Shown one piece after another: positions 33,360 to 45,439 of a stretch of DNA of 64,000 nucleotides (positions within the stretch are counted from its first letter, which is position 1; every line of letters begins with the position of its first letter). A program made the translations under genes and the position numbers. The DNA comes from Agrypnia vestita. Taxonomy: Eukaryota; Arthropoda; Insecta; Trichoptera; Phryganeidae. Where the stretch lies: contig JADDOH010002112.1 in NCBI GenBank assembly GCA_016648135.1, positions 49,031-113,030 of the forward strand, written 5' to 3'. The notes beneath the pieces were generated by a model that saw only the letters and a program-made list of their open reading frames with translations, was not told the origin of the DNA and did not search any database.

Positions 33360-33670
33360 ATTGTGCGATAAAATATGTTGTTACGTAGCGAGCGGTTCGC
33401 CCGGACGCGTCGCCGGGTGGCGCTCGAGAGCCAACATGGCGGCCTCGGCCGGTTCACAAAACGAAAGGAAAATAAACACCAGTCGATGCGTGGATTATTT
33501 CCGTCGCAGCCGACCGCCATCGCGCCTGGCGTGCGTTGAAGAAAGCGGGCTACGTGACCGTTGAGAAATTTCCACGTCACAATTTTAGACCGGTCTTCGG
33601 CGGGCGCGGGAAGCGGGGCCGACCGCCGCGCGCCGATCCAACATGGCGGAGACCGAGATTCGATTTTTCA
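33360..33670. other. CpG-rich patch with paired AACATGGCGG motifs
   Basis: A strongly CpG-rich stretch (gcgagcggttcgcccggacg; cgggcgcgggaagcgggg) in an otherwise AT-rich region. AACATGGCGG occurs twice (33433 and 33640). Overlapping frames on both strands (to 104 codons) follow from the GC content and are unrecognised. It could be a promoter or first exon, but no gene can be followed from it. Confidence 0.35.
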
Positions 33671-34187
33671 AATATATCGATATTTGTGGCGGGCCTGTCG
33701 CGTATGGTAGAAATTCCAATAATAATCATAATGGTACTTTCAGAAGGATATTAAATAAGTAAAACTTGAACTGGAGTTACGATATATCAAAATATTAGTA
33801 ACTTTTAAGATAAACCTACTCAATTAGGAGATGTTCAGTTTATTTTGGATGGCGATCGAGAATATACGAGAATTTTACTGAAACGTTAAACCCAGACAAC
33901 ATATCAAACTGTTGCATAAGTTTTAAGCGTAAAATAATTTTGATAAATCGATTAATTCATCTGTTGATACAAATAACAAAGAAAAACGAAACTACTTACC
34001 TATTCGTTTTTTGTGGCAAACCTAAAACAATGGGCGATCGAGAAAATGGAAGTTGGAGTTTTTATGAGCTCTAATATAAGTTATTAACATTTTAATTTTA
34101 CAAACGCATGCAGATATATATAATATGTATTATTACACAAGGAAAATAAGATAATTTAAAAAGATTTAAAACATATTAAAGAAAATG
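33671..34187. other. Spacer, no gene recognised
   Basis: AT-rich; nothing seen. Confidence 0.4.
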
Positions 34188-34330
34188 ATGCCTCAACAAC
34201 CGTCGGGCTTGCATGCGAAGATGTATGAATGTGGATGAGGCGAGAGTTGTACGTCAGGACAGAAGAGTGTAGCGCTCTATCCTCTCTTCTTACCCCCACG
34301 GGGAAACGGACTGATGGTAAATAAGTCAGT
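34188..34330 (+). pseudogene. RTE-type retrotransposon 3' end
   Basis: atgcctcaacaaccgtcggg, then cttgcatgcgaagatgtatg, aatgtggatgaggcgagagt, and finally ccccacggggaaacgg..tgatggtaaataag. It matches the last 130 bp of the copy at 42023-42295 and ends in the same TAAG-like tail. Confidence 0.75.
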
Positions 34331-34889
34331 AAAGAAAATGAATATGCTTAAACACAGAACGATTGAGAGCAAAAACATCACCTTCACATTTGATCAATGA
34401 ATATTGAAAAATATTGTACTGTAATTATTCTCGATCCTGTGCATCTTTGATCCTGTAATCATTTGTAAGTATTTGTCACTTTTATATGCAACAAAACCAT
34501 TGATCTGCACTCCGGTTAGATGCATTTGACGAGCGACAACTAATCTAAAAATAATCTGGACTGATAAAGTGAGAAATGACATCATAGTAATGAGAATGAA
34601 GAAAGACAATGAAATCACTAGTACTACAAAGATAACGAAACTAACAAACTTATGTCATAAGACACCCTTAGACTTCCAAACTGATAAGGAAAGTCGAACG
34701 GATGGAGGAAAACCTAATGGCTTAAAAACCTTAAAAACAAATTCAAACAGGTTCAGCTAGATATCTGAATCTATCTCACGGGCAGCTGTAAACGACATTT
34801 GATAAGAAGAAGAAGAAGAACACTAGTACCTACTCAACACTGCTAATTATAACAAAATGTTAGGTATATTAGTATATAACAACCACTTA
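34331..34889. other. Spacer, no gene recognised
   Basis: Short overlapping frames on both strands (34394-34760) without recognisable motifs; an AGA-rich run at 34805-34820. Confidence 0.35.
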
Positions 34890-35010
34890 CTGAGATATTT
34901 AGTCTACCGGTTTAGAGAAGTACCCGTTATACTAGCCAACTTAAATTTTGTTAAAATGCCTGACCACAAAGTTAATGCTTTAAACATTAAAACTATTAAT
35001 AATACCTACT
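34890..35010 (-). mobile_element. Family H fragment, copy 2
   Basis: tagtctaccggtttagagaa, then gtacccgt and AAATGCCTGACCACAAAGTTAATGC-type sequence are shared with 5836-5940 and 48280-48390. The order is rearranged or inverted relative to those copies. Confidence 0.55.
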
Positions 35011-35494
35011 GCTAACTATAAGTTGTCTTCTATCGAAGGTTGGCGACTTTCTTTAAGTACGGTGATTTATTCTGTGGAAGATAAATAAGATCATATACAT
35101 TCTGGACCGCTTTTTGGGTAACGCAGCCAATCGTTCGAAGAAGAAGAATACGAGTATAGTTTGAGTCCAACCCATTGGTCATAGTAGTTATTCCTTTCTG
35201 GATTATACAATTCTTATCATTAAAAATATACGGTTTATGGCAGTTTGAAGCGGTATTCCCGACTAACCCTTCATTAGAAAAAGCGATAATACCGGGTTTT
35301 ACCAGCACTACCGGAATATTTTCCTGACAAACCTTTCATTGGTAAAAGAGATAACGCCAGGTTTTTCCAGGCCGTTCCCGATTTCTGTTCCGACTTCGTT
35401 ATCTGTCTGACTAACATTTTATATCAGTGATAATGAAAAATTCAAGGTATTACTGGGTTTTTCTTAAATTTTGTGTAAATTTAACCAACCCAAC
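35011..35494. other. Spacer with an imperfect duplication
   Basis: Two related segments near 35250 and 35325 share TTCCTGAC/TTCCCGAC.AACC.TTCATT, then AAA..GATAA..CC.GG.TTT. A 92-codon minus frame (35030-35308) is unrecognised. Confidence 0.35.
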
Positions 35495-35610
35495 GATCAC
35501 GTCGGTTTTCCGTAGGGAACTTACAACGCCACACTCTTCTATCCAGGCACACCACTTTTGCCTCGTCCACTTTCATACATCTTATGCTCTTCGTTTGTTG
35601 GAGCTTTTAC
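35495..35610 (-). pseudogene. RTE-type retrotransposon 3' end
   Basis: In reverse: cataagatgtatgaaagtgg, then acgaggcaaaagtggtgtgc, then ggatagaagagtgtggcg. This corresponds to the RCMxVDEAKVVC.DRRVWR motif of the RTE C-terminus. The usual microsatellite tail is missing. Confidence 0.65.
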
Positions 35611-35947
35611 CAGAGCCAAGCCAGGACTCTGTTTCTATTGTTCCAACTCAACGTGGGTGCATCACAACATTTAATTGAGTGTATATTAAAATATTTCGTA
35701 TCACTTATTGTTCGCCTATCTTCACGGTTAGTTTTCTTTAGTACCTACTTATATGTATCGGCATAGTTGTGCATTTTGAATATTTTAATTTACTTTGTAA
35801 GATATACACGTTGAGTTATTTTTCCCTTCTCATCATTAGGTGTAATTAATAAAACTATTCGAGCAGGGCAGCATTTCGCGTATTGGGGAAGATTTTTCGG
35901 TCATGGTTTTGGAATAAATTTAGGATCGGAGACGTTTTGGATCTGTA

Positions 35948-36099
35948 GAATATGACGTTATTGATAAGGGTTTTCTCAGAGTTAAGTTCTTTAGGATTTC
36001 AATGGTTTCCAAATTGTTCATGTTGTGAAATATGATGTTATTCGTAAGTGTTTTCTCGGAGTTAAGTCCTTTAGGAGTTCAATGGTTTTTAAATTGTTA
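35948..36099. repeat. Tandem duplication, about 79-bp unit
   Basis: GAATATGACGTTATTGATAA and GAAATATGATGTTATTCGTA each lead into GTTTTCTC.GAGTTAAGT.C, then TTTAGGA.TTCAATGGTTT. The two copies have diverged at several positions. Confidence 0.75.
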
Positions 36100-36914
36100 A
36101 TTATCAATCCTTTATGAGTTTGTTTTAGTGAAAATTTGCTGAATGCGTTCGAGAGGCTATCTATAAATTTCGTAGTGACAGTTAGTTAACAGGAGTGTTT
36201 TGATTAATCAATCAATATTTCCCATTTTATCTATTATTTTTTATCTTGGCTTTCCTTCCATTCATCCTAGTTCTAGAAATGAATTGTTTCTAATACCAAA
36301 TCACTGTCGGATGTGCGCCGCGTCGCTCGCACAAATGTGGGAACGCGAATGCTCATGCACTTCAGTGGATGCATATTAATAATATAATGCACGCTTATGG
36401 ATGCATCTCGCGATGTCTGATGGCGTCATGTCTGCATGGCGGCTACTCATTGGGATGCGCAGCGTCACTTGGCTTTGGTTGGGTGTCGCTTTCTTGCTCC
36501 ATCCGTTGGACTAGTGTGCCTAGGTACCTATCTCTATTTGAATACAGCGATCGCTCTTCCACGGAATAATGAAGAGTTGTCTGTACGTGCTTTTTGACGA
36601 GTTGTCCGACCATAATTTATGCGGCGTTCTCGCTATCAGGATTCATTGGAATCTCTTTTTCCTTTTCACACCTCCCATCTGCGGAATGTTTTTTTTATCC
36701 TACGACACAATTAACCTTCAACATTTTTTATTATTTAAATTAACGTAATATTTTACACATATGATACACAATATTTAATTTAGATGGATTTTTTTTCAAA
36801 TTTTTAGATTGCCATGAAATTATGAACTTGTGTATGGAAAGGAGAATGTCACAAGTGTGGTAGATAACTGCATTTTTAAAACTTATGACACATACATGCA
36901 AAGAAATATAATAA
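36100..36914. other. Spacer, no gene recognised
   Basis: A CpG-enriched part (36310-36560) contains a 66-codon plus frame of no recognised family. Confidence 0.35.
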
Positions 36915-37050
36915 GGTCGCGGGTACGAATTTCACTCCAGACCAGCAAGTTATTCCTATTTTCATAGCACAAGTGTTTAGCTTAGTTTGAAAATAGTAAG
37001 AATATTGATGTGACACGTATTCCGTGTTCGAATCTCTATTAAAAAAAATT
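36915..37050 (+). mobile_element. tRNA-derived SINE, 5'-truncated copy
   Basis: From gtcgcgggtacgaatttcac, then tccagaccagcaagtta, through ATTTTCATAGCACAAG, to ATTGATGTGACACGTATTCC and an A-rich tail. It matches 56290-56425. The box B equivalent is mutated and box A is missing, so it starts inside the tRNA-like head. Confidence 0.75.
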
Positions 37051-37882
37051 TTTTTTAGAAATATTTAAAGAAAAGTATTGTTATGTTACAATATTTAAAA
37101 ATAAGCATGTTATAAGATTAAGATCACAATCCAAATCACTCAATTGTTCAATGATTTTACACACTTTTTGAAGTTTACATAAAGTTGTATAGTTCTAATG
37201 TTCGCTGGTAGATTATAGAAATACATAATATTTAATTCCTAGGTATCTGTAGCGGCGTTGTACGGCTGTTTTACAGCGTCTAGGTGTATTTAGGGTTCCA
37301 ATCATATGCGTTCTTTTGCTACGTCTACTTTGACATTGAATTATATTTGTGTTTTAGTTTCTTTTTGTTTTTGTAATATTGGATTATTTTTTACGCAAGA
37401 GAACATTTTTTACAGGCACATCCAGTAAAATGTGTAGCGAAAACTGTGTAGAAATTTAAAAAAAATTGTTTAACAATTTAATTTTCACCTTTATTTCGTA
37501 TAAGAATATAATGCTGATTTTTGATAGAATATTATTAAACAAATTAATAAAAAAGGCAGTTTAAAATATTTTTTCTTTTAAAATAGAATAATTTTAGCAG
37601 AGGCCCCGGAACGCTAAAAATAATAAAATATAAATATTTTTCAATATTTTTGAAATATTTTTCAATTTCAGAACATTTCTCGAGATTTGCAGGTGAACTT
37701 TACGTTATGAATAAGCAAATGATTACAACTGATTAAACATTGTATAAGTAATTAAACTGTTTTGGTAAAACGAATGAATGATTTTATTATACTCTCTACT
37801 AGGTGTATACTATATACTGATCAAGAAATATTGACCAATCCCTAATAAAGCTGAATTAAAAGCGTGTTCTTCTTTTTAAGGT
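37051..37882. other. AT-rich spacer, no gene recognised
   Basis: No frame above 60 codons and no repeat match identified. Confidence 0.4.
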
Positions 37883-38568
37883 AGGTACTGATACACATGC
37901 TTATTTTTGAGCATACTCAAAACCAGCATGCCCTAACAACTGTACACACTTGCTCGTTATTAGTATGCTTATTTCTGGCATGCTATTGTCATAGAATAGA
38001 GACGCTCATGTTCAAAACGTAAACTTTGCAAACTGAAATAGGAAATTCAAGTGAACCAATAAATCATAACAGTTCCCGAGTTTCCATCCGCGCATTTTTG
38101 ATTTTAGTTTTTCATATTTTTTATTGTAATATTTGAATCATTCATGTATTTTAATAAAGTTTCATAAGCATTATTTCTTGCTATATTATTTTTACATAGC
38201 GGTGACCGAGTATTCCACAGACATTCGTGATTCCTATAATAAGAAATGTTTTTTCATCTCCCCAACGCGCCATATTTGGTTTCATCTGTCACGGACTGAG
38301 AAGATCGCATTGATAATCGATACTAGCCGTGAATGACATTAGCATGCTCATAAGCAAACCTATTCACACATGCACAAAATATACCCCTTCCACCCGCAAA
38401 TCAAATGAGCATTGTCATAAATCAACCGGCGGTTGATTTTTAGCAAGCATGCTCATTACTAGCTTTACTAGCAATCTGCATACACACATGCTACTAAATA
38501 GCAATGACTCAAGAAGCTCAATACTGCGCATGCTCACATGCCCCTAATGAGCATGTGTATCAGTACCT
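37883..38568. mobile_element. Family N: TIR element with subterminal repeats
   Basis: Inverted ends AGGTACTGATACACATGCT..AT (left, with a 4-bp GGTA duplication) and ATGAGCATGTGTATCAGTAC, then CT (right). Motifs of the type GCATGCTCAT or ATGAGCAT recur near both ends and inside (for example 38342, 38405, 38448, 38529, 38549). Clustered subterminal motifs are typical transposase-binding arrangements in hAT and related elements. About 690 bp and no transposase frame. Confidence 0.65.
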
Positions 38569-38585
38569 TTATTGTGCTCTATCCG

Positions 38586-38890
38586 TTCAACAGACGTTGG
38601 CTTTCATTTTGGCCCAGAATACCTCCACAATAAACTGGCCAGACCAGTCTGTTTTGTCTTTCAACAGACGTTGGCTTTCATGTTGGCCCGGAATACCTCT
38701 ACAATAAACTGGCCAGACCAGTCTGTTTTGTCTTTCAACAGACGTTGGCTTTCATGTTGGCCCGGAATACCTACCTCTGCAATAAACTGGCCAGACCAGT
38801 CTGTTTTGTCTTTCAACAGACGTTGGCTTTCATGTTGGCCCAGAATACCTACCTCTACAATAAACTGGCCAGACCAGTCTGTTTTGTCTT
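38586..38890. repeat. Minisatellite, four units of 74/78 bp
   Basis: Units begin TTCAACAGACGTTGGCTTTC and end CAGACCAGTCTGTTTTGTC, starting at 38586, 38660, 38734 and 38812. The last two carry an extra CTAC. CTGGCCAGACCAGTC gives local dyad symmetry. The 203- and 121-codon frames crossing it come from the repetition. Confidence 0.9.
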
Positions 38891-38954
38891 ACGCTGTGCG
38901 ATGTACCGATCTGCGATGTGCGATGTACCTCTACGATATGCCGGAGCGTGTATG

Positions 38955-39045
38955 GCAGCCTTTAGGTTTTTCAGCCATGACGATGTCCTTATTCCAGGGC
39001 CCCGACTTCCGGCAATTTTTCCCTGCATTACCAGCTGCAAAATCT
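38955..39045 (-). pseudogene. Non-LTR retrotransposon C-terminal fragment
   Basis: The minus strand encodes LVMQGKIAGSRGPGIRTSSW, then LKNL. This is the GKI.(G/S)RRGPGRRR.SWLKNL motif also seen at 49350-49400 and, degraded, at 4530. About 30 residues survive. Confidence 0.7.
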
Positions 39046-39189
39046 CGTTCTTTGTTCGCCCGAATCACAACACCTTCATTCGTGACTCTGTCGCAAGAGT
39101 GTCAAAATGATAATGAGCAATATTCTAGATTTTGGACTGCGCTGTCTGGCAGTTCCGCACAAGCCAGAGGCGCAAAAATGTAGGTAGGT

Positions 39190-39550
39190 ACAATGTTTCT
39201 CGGTCGCGAGTCGTGGCGAATCACGAGGCGGTTGGCGTGTGGTACGGCGGTCGAGCGTCCGGCATTTTACTTTCAAATACGCTGCTAACAGTAAAGAAGC
39301 CATAAATACATTATGCACGAGCGCGGGGCTAGCCGCCGCTGCAAGCCGCCTCGGATGTCGGCCGGTGACGTAAGCGCGAGGGGCCCCTGCATACAAATGC
39401 CGGAGACGATTGTGTTGTATTATTTTTAATACGACTCTTATTTTTAGACGCGGCAACACCGAGTACGCGCCACTACCGCCGCGAGGCGGGCTTCGTGAAT
39501 AAGATGGCGTCGCGCGTTGCGGACGTGGAACTTGGAATCTTCCGGTCGCC
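39190..39550. other. CpG-rich patch
   Basis: GC-rich stretch (cgagcgcggggctagccgcc) with AAGATGGCGTCG at 39501. A 127-codon minus frame (39076-39459) overlaps it; no recognised domain. Confidence 0.35.
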
Positions 39551-39588
39551 CGTAAACTTTATAAAAACTTTAAAAATACCAATCTAAA

Positions 39589-39886
39589 TGTGACATTATG
39601 TATCAAAATGTGACGTCTTCATTTTTAGCCAAAATGACTTATGAATGTAGTTTTGTAAAATGAAATTTATCAATTGTGCGAAGAATATTTTTTCTTCTGT
39701 AATAAAATTTATGTCAAGCCTATGAAATCAAAACATATAGAAATATCCTTATGAATTTAAAGCATTTTGAATTGTGAATACACATTTATTATGAAATAGT
39801 GATATTTTTGGCCATCTTTTTAACAATTATGTATCTCAAACTATGAAAATGGAGATGTCACATTTTGATACTTAGATAACGTCACA
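39589..39886. mobile_element. TIR MITE, about 298 bp
   Basis: Imperfect terminal inverted repeats of about 38 bp: TGTGACATTATGTATCAAAA, then TGTGACGTCTTCATTTT at the left and the complement of atggagatgtcacattttga, then tacttagataacgtcaca at the right. The interior is AT-rich and non-coding. Confidence 0.7.
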
Positions 39887-42022
39887 AATATTCTTGATAT
39901 ATCACTAATTTTTTCAGTTTCAATTTATTTAATAAATTACTTATAAATATATTACAAACTAACATTTAATTCATATACATATACGTATATAGGTACGCCT
40001 AGGCAATCAATACAGCTCTGTTGATATATTTAAAGCTCGAAAACTATACACATACAAAATACAAATTTAATTATCTTCTATTTTACAGTTTGCCTACATA
40101 TTTAATCTATTATTTATTGTATTTATCTTAGATACTAATATTTTTTTATTTTTTTTATATATATAGGTACTAATTGCAACGTATATTAAAAATTAAAAAA
40201 ACACTCGGATATTAGAAATTACCCTAATCTACAGCAATGAGCAATATTATTGTTATAATTCTTAAAATAGTGTGTACTGCGTACGTGCATATTGGCAGGA
40301 AGCAATCGATTTTTTCGTAAAAAAATATTTTTCACAAGTAAGTTGTGGTTAACACGGAAAGCCAGATTGTATTGAATATTAGCAGAAAACAATATAATTC
40401 TTATATTATTGATGGATTCGGCGTTAACGTTCTAGAGATTATTCATGATGACCGTTAAATTGGGTGAAAACATAATAACAGTCACTGGAGGGGATTCTTC
40501 TAGAATCCAGTGATTCACAAATATTTAGGTACCTTCAATAACTAGTTTCAGATTTAAACTATATCTGATAATCACTTATTTTAATTATTTACCTATTCTT
40601 GTTCTGAATAATTTTCATTTGATTCGTGGTCATTTCAAGCGTCGCGTCGTTCGCCTAGCAGTTGAGGTTATGTCCTCTTCAACACAAAGGCAAATATAAA
40701 TTTCTTTTATTCAACAACGTCTTTAATAAATAATTCATCGTAGCAATTGGCTCGAACGTTCTAGCAAGATGTCTGAGATCAGAGACGGAATGAATAGATA
40801 ACGCTAAACCACGAGTAAGCTGAATAAATCTCGACTGATTTAGTATTTACCGAGACAAAAACGTGTTAGAAGTTACAACAGAAATGGCCCACGTTATACT
40901 CGACCAAAACAATATTGAAAAAATTCCACCGCGACCAGAGGCGGAACAAGGGTTGGGCGAGAAGGGCAGCGGCTCTGGGCGACGAATTGGAGCTTTGAAG
41001 AATGTACAAAAATTAAAATGAACTTTCTTACGTCAAGAGCTAGCGACAATGAGCCACTGGTTATTATAAAATGTATATTAAGTATATTAATGACGAAATA
41101 CGCGCATATTTTTCAACTTTCGCTAAGCTAAATAAAACATGGAATAAATGACCACGATGTTCATCCATGAGAACATCGGCAGAAAGAGAGATAAGTTAGG
41201 TAGGTATGTACAAATATATCTATAAGTATCAAGTTTAAAAAAGTTAATGAGCAAATTACACAGTACATTTTTAAATTTAAACTTTATCAAGACGAAATAA
41301 AATAAGTATTCTGGTAAAAAAAACTGGACGAGGGGCTTGGCTTGCTCAATAAATAATATGTGTATTTTTTGGACATATTTAATTTCTAACTAATTCACAA
41401 TTTATACGTATTTAAGTATATATGTGTATGTCATCATCATCATCACTCTTGGCACTACAACCCCTGGTGGGTTTTGGCCTCCTCAAGAGACTACATATGT
41501 GTATTAATAAGCAATAATTTGTCATGTAACCAATAAACGCCGATTTGTCGGTACTAAAATGAACAAAATGATGTTTATTTTTTTATTCACAGACCGTCAA
41601 CAGGTCATTATTGACCCCAATAGATTAGAGAGACATGAGAGTAGAAAAGTATAAATATTTAATGAACATTTTGAATACAATATAATTACAAAATACATTT
41701 TTTATGATAAATGAATAATAAATAATGACTTAATTATAAAATAAATTATAAATAATATACAGAACAAAATAAAGACTGTCGTAAATCAATAAATAAAATT
41801 AAATTTATGTTCTTTACAATTATGTACTCTCTTTTCTATGGATTAAATAATATAAATATTAGTTGTTGAGTCAAATTGTTTTGTTGTGTGATTAATAATG
41901 CACTTATAAAGCGAAACCGGTCTCAAACAAATTAAACGAGTATAATCAAAAGCAAGTGTTTTATTTCTTTACATATTAGGAATGAATGAAAATCTGATCT
42001 TAGCATAATTCATAGAATTAAA
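39887..42022. other. AT-rich spacer with one retroelement 3' scrap
   Basis: 41430-41500 (catcatcatcactcttggca, then ctacaacccctggtgggttt, then tggcctcctcaag) resembles 50455-50515 and the start of 48540, so it is the minus-oriented 3' end of a non-LTR family. No gene is recognised elsewhere. Confidence 0.45.
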
Positions 42023-42300
42023 ACAGAGTCGTTCAGGTAGTTTGGACATGTTGAGCGAATGAATGAGGAAAGAATGTTAAGAAAGATATATAATGTAAGA
42101 GTGGAAGACGTGGCATGACCAGATTAACCAGATACTGGAATATAGTCCCGTTAGAAGCCTCAACAACCGTCGAGCTTGCATGCGAAGATGTATGAATGTG
42201 GATGAGGCGAGAGTTGTAAGTCGGGGCAGAAGAGTATGGCGCTCTATCCTCTCTGCCTATCCCCACGGGAAAACGGCGTGGTGGTAAGTAAGAGAAATCG
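42023..42300 (+). pseudogene. RTE-type retrotransposon 3' end
   Basis: The plus frame reads FR, stop, FGHVERMNEERMLRKIYN; the stop (TAG at 42038) replaces the Trp of the conserved LRWFGHVERM motif. Later sequence corresponds to the NRRACMRRCMNVDEARVVSR-type ending (42165-42230). The tail is CCCCACGGGAAAACGGCGTG, then GTGGTAAGTAAG. Frameshifts lie between. Among the better preserved 3' ends of this family. Confidence 0.8.
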
Positions 42301-42479
42301 AAAATCGCTAATAACAATTCATATTTTTACTGCACATGGGGCTCATTTATTTCTGTGCCGCCTCTGACTGAGTTTAATAATATAATAACCAGTGACTAAT
42401 ACAACAGAAGGCTCGCTTTTTGCCAAACGGGTGGAGGTGTATAAAACAAAAAGCCTTAAAAATTAATCCGCTTGTGAAA

Positions 42480-42840
42480 TATTGATGACGGCGGTGGCAA
42501 TGATCGAGCGAAATTCGGCGGGCGTCACGTTACGTTGCGTTACGAATTACGAAACTATCTTTCCGCGTTGCTCCGGAGAGGCCGAATTACGTAAACACGG
42601 CGACGGAACAAGTTCGCCGCAGCTTGGCGAGCTCCGACGTCACCGGCCGCGGCGGCGGAGTCTACGGGCGGACATTAGTCACCGTCGACCGAACACCAAA
42701 ATGGCCTTGCTCCTTTCGCCATCATGCGCCGTCGCGTGCATCAATCATTGCTGCGACCAGACAGACAATCGCGTTGCAAAGCAGACTGAAATATGAAATC
42801 GACCGTCGCTAGCCGACGAGCGCGCGCGACGCTGGAATAC
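42480..42840. other. CpG-rich patch
   Basis: CpG-rich sequence (caccggccgcggcggcggag) with AAAATGGCC at 42698. A 104-codon plus frame (42482-42796) and a shadow frame are unrecognised. Confidence 0.35.
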
Positions 42841-43683
42841 CAAACAAAATGGACTCACTAACTAAGAAGTGGTAATAATAATAGTTGGATAATTTATATA
42901 GCGCCACTTTCACGAGTAGGCACTTACCTCAGGGGCGCTTTACACAGAAAAGTATCTTACAAAACAACTTACTGCTAAAAAAAACTTATTTACTATTGCT
43001 TATTCACTAGGTGGCATGGAAGAAATGCAATTAACGTTTAATACTACATATAATAGTTGGGAGTGCCTGTGAAGAATTAGCTGTTTTCGCGGAGTGCACA
43101 CTAGGAGTGGAAAACATTAGCTAGTGGTCTGATTCTATTGGTTTTTATAGGATTGTCTAAATAAATGCGTCTTTAACTCAATTCAATTCAATTCAAACAT
43201 CTTTGGTATCCATTCTGTCAGTCAGTGTGGACACCCTATACCTACCGTTTCTTTCTGACACAAAATTATTTTTGAAGCATTTGCAGAAATATTCAACTGC
43301 CGAAAACAGGTTATTATTAATTTACTGCTCATTAAACTATACTTTTTTATCATTATTTAATATACGCGAACATTAATAATTTTGCTATTGCTTTGGTATT
43401 CAATAATATCTACATCTACACGTGATTCTTTACATATATTCCTTTTACTTTCACTATTGTTTTTGCATTGTATAATATCTACTGTTTTTACTATTCACAT
43501 TTTATATTTATATCCTCAATTAATTGATTAATTTTATAGTTATGTAGTATTTTGTTTTATATTTACATTATTTTGTTCTCACCATATTGTCTCTGCTCAT
43601 CTCGGCACAGGTTGTTCCTAGTGCGATGAGCGGCTCCTTTTCTTACTGACATGTATCAAGTTGAAGATAAATAAATATAAAGA
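42841..43683. other. Spacer, no gene recognised
   Basis: AT-rich; nothing recognised. Confidence 0.4.
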
Positions 43684-43780
43684 CCTACTTACTTACCATC
43701 ACGCAGTTTCCCCGCGGGGGAAGGTAGAAAGGATGGAAGACAAGCCACAATCTTCTGTCCTGATCCACATTCATACATAC
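43684..43780 (-). pseudogene. RTE-type retrotransposon 3' end scrap
   Basis: ACTTACTTACCATCACGCAG, then TTTCCCCGCGGGGG.AGG is the reversed 3' tail of the family, followed by tcttctgtcctgatccacat, then tcatac. The (ACTT)n at the edge is the microsatellite tail. Confidence 0.7.
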
Positions 43781-45439
43781 AATTCATTTAATAATTTAAA
43801 AAAAAAAAAATTTAAGTGCTAATAAAGAGGCGTTTATTTGTCAAAGAATAGATAGGCAAAATTCGAGGCAGGGCAATCAAAAATGGGAAAAATTCATTCG
43901 ATATTCGTCCTTCCCCAGGATACGGATTAATGATGAATATCGAAGGTCCACTGTATGATGAAACATAAAAGAAATGGAATGTTTATTTAGCTGCAAGCGT
44001 CACCGCACTGGAAGAACAATTTTCCCAATAGAGAAGTCGTGAGGCCAGCCTACAATTTCAAGTCTAATACGGGGTTATCAAAAATACCAGTCGGTACACC
44101 GTACTGCCCGCAATCGTGAGCACACCATCGGTACAGGAGTACCCGACGAACCCGAGCCAAGTACAAGTTATAATGACCCGTTCACGGATGAGATTTTTAA
44201 CTCGAGAGAATCTCTGCGGTCGATGGTTACATATTTTATTTAGTACCACCAACTGGGGTGAATTTGTTTTGCGGGGTGACATTGATTATTGACAGATTTA
44301 TTAGCGCAATTGCGGTAGTTCTACGTATTCATTTGACAAATAATAAAGTGTTTTTGTGCAGGTAACAAATTTTCTGGCTTTCTTTAGTTGTAAAAATCCA
44401 CATTTTTTATATATTACAAGCTCGCGAGAACAATTTTCTTTTCAGCAATATCTGATAGTACGAATCCATTTTGTCTCATTCGTAGGATATGTTCAAAACA
44501 TTAAGCAAGCATATATAACTCATATCTTCCAAGCAATTGGGAAGCAGTAATGGACGTTGTTTGTTTGTTTTCGTTTTTGGTTGTTACAATATACAGTAGA
44601 CCCACAATATTCGTCCTGTTTTTTCATCGAAATTTTTGTTTGATATATACTCGTACGTGAACCTTGAGAGGCGATTCAAAGTGCGTGCATCAATTCTTGC
44701 ATACTAGTTTATTTCATTCCTATATTTATAATTTTTAATTACATTAATTTAGATTTTGCATTTATTTTTTAAAGAAACGCGTGACCATGGTGCTCTTGAA
44801 CCAGAGCATAGAGTGTATTTACGGCAACACGATGAGAAAACCTCTTTCATAACGATAAAGCATTAATGATTGTTATTTGTTAACGAATAGGTGGGCAAAA
44901 TTCGGGGCTGGGAACGGATTAAACGATTTTTAGTTTGTCAATGAAATACAGGAAAAAACATTTGATATTTTATTTTATTTCATTTTGTTTAGCACAAACA
45001 CAGGCATGACATGCCCGTGAATTTTGTGCATTTATACAACAAAAGATATAGTTAAATCATTTAAAGGTTAAAGTACGCTTTAAAACTGATTTTGCACTGA
45101 AAATTACTCTTTTTAGGCGTACTTTAACCTTAAATCATTATGAAGTTGTTCTATCTGTTGCGTCAATGATCATATATTCTCAATTGCAATAAAATGTTAT
45201 TTTTGAATTTTAATTTGCAGCCTGAAATTGTCTGTATTGATTTTCGAATTCAGAATATGTATTATACGTTCTAACATTCTATTATTCCACTGTAATTTAC
45301 GGTATAATTAAAAAAAACGCGGATAACTATGCATCTATCAACCTTATACAATCAGTTTTCCTCATTTACAGACTTCAGACACAGTATAATAAACATACAT
45401 TATTATGTCTTCATACAAACAGTCGAAACGACGCCTTTC
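43781..45439. other. AT-rich spacer with one hairpin
   Basis: A hairpin at 45064-45142 pairs AAAGGTTAAAGTACGCTTT with AGGCGTACTTTAACCTT. No gene is recognised. A 72-codon minus frame at 44064-44282 is unremarkable. Confidence 0.4.

Noticed and set aside
38572..39183. A 203-codon plus-strand ORF
   Set aside because: Most of it is the 74/78-bp minisatellite read through in one frame, and its end overlaps an antisense retrotransposon fragment; no protein features of its own.
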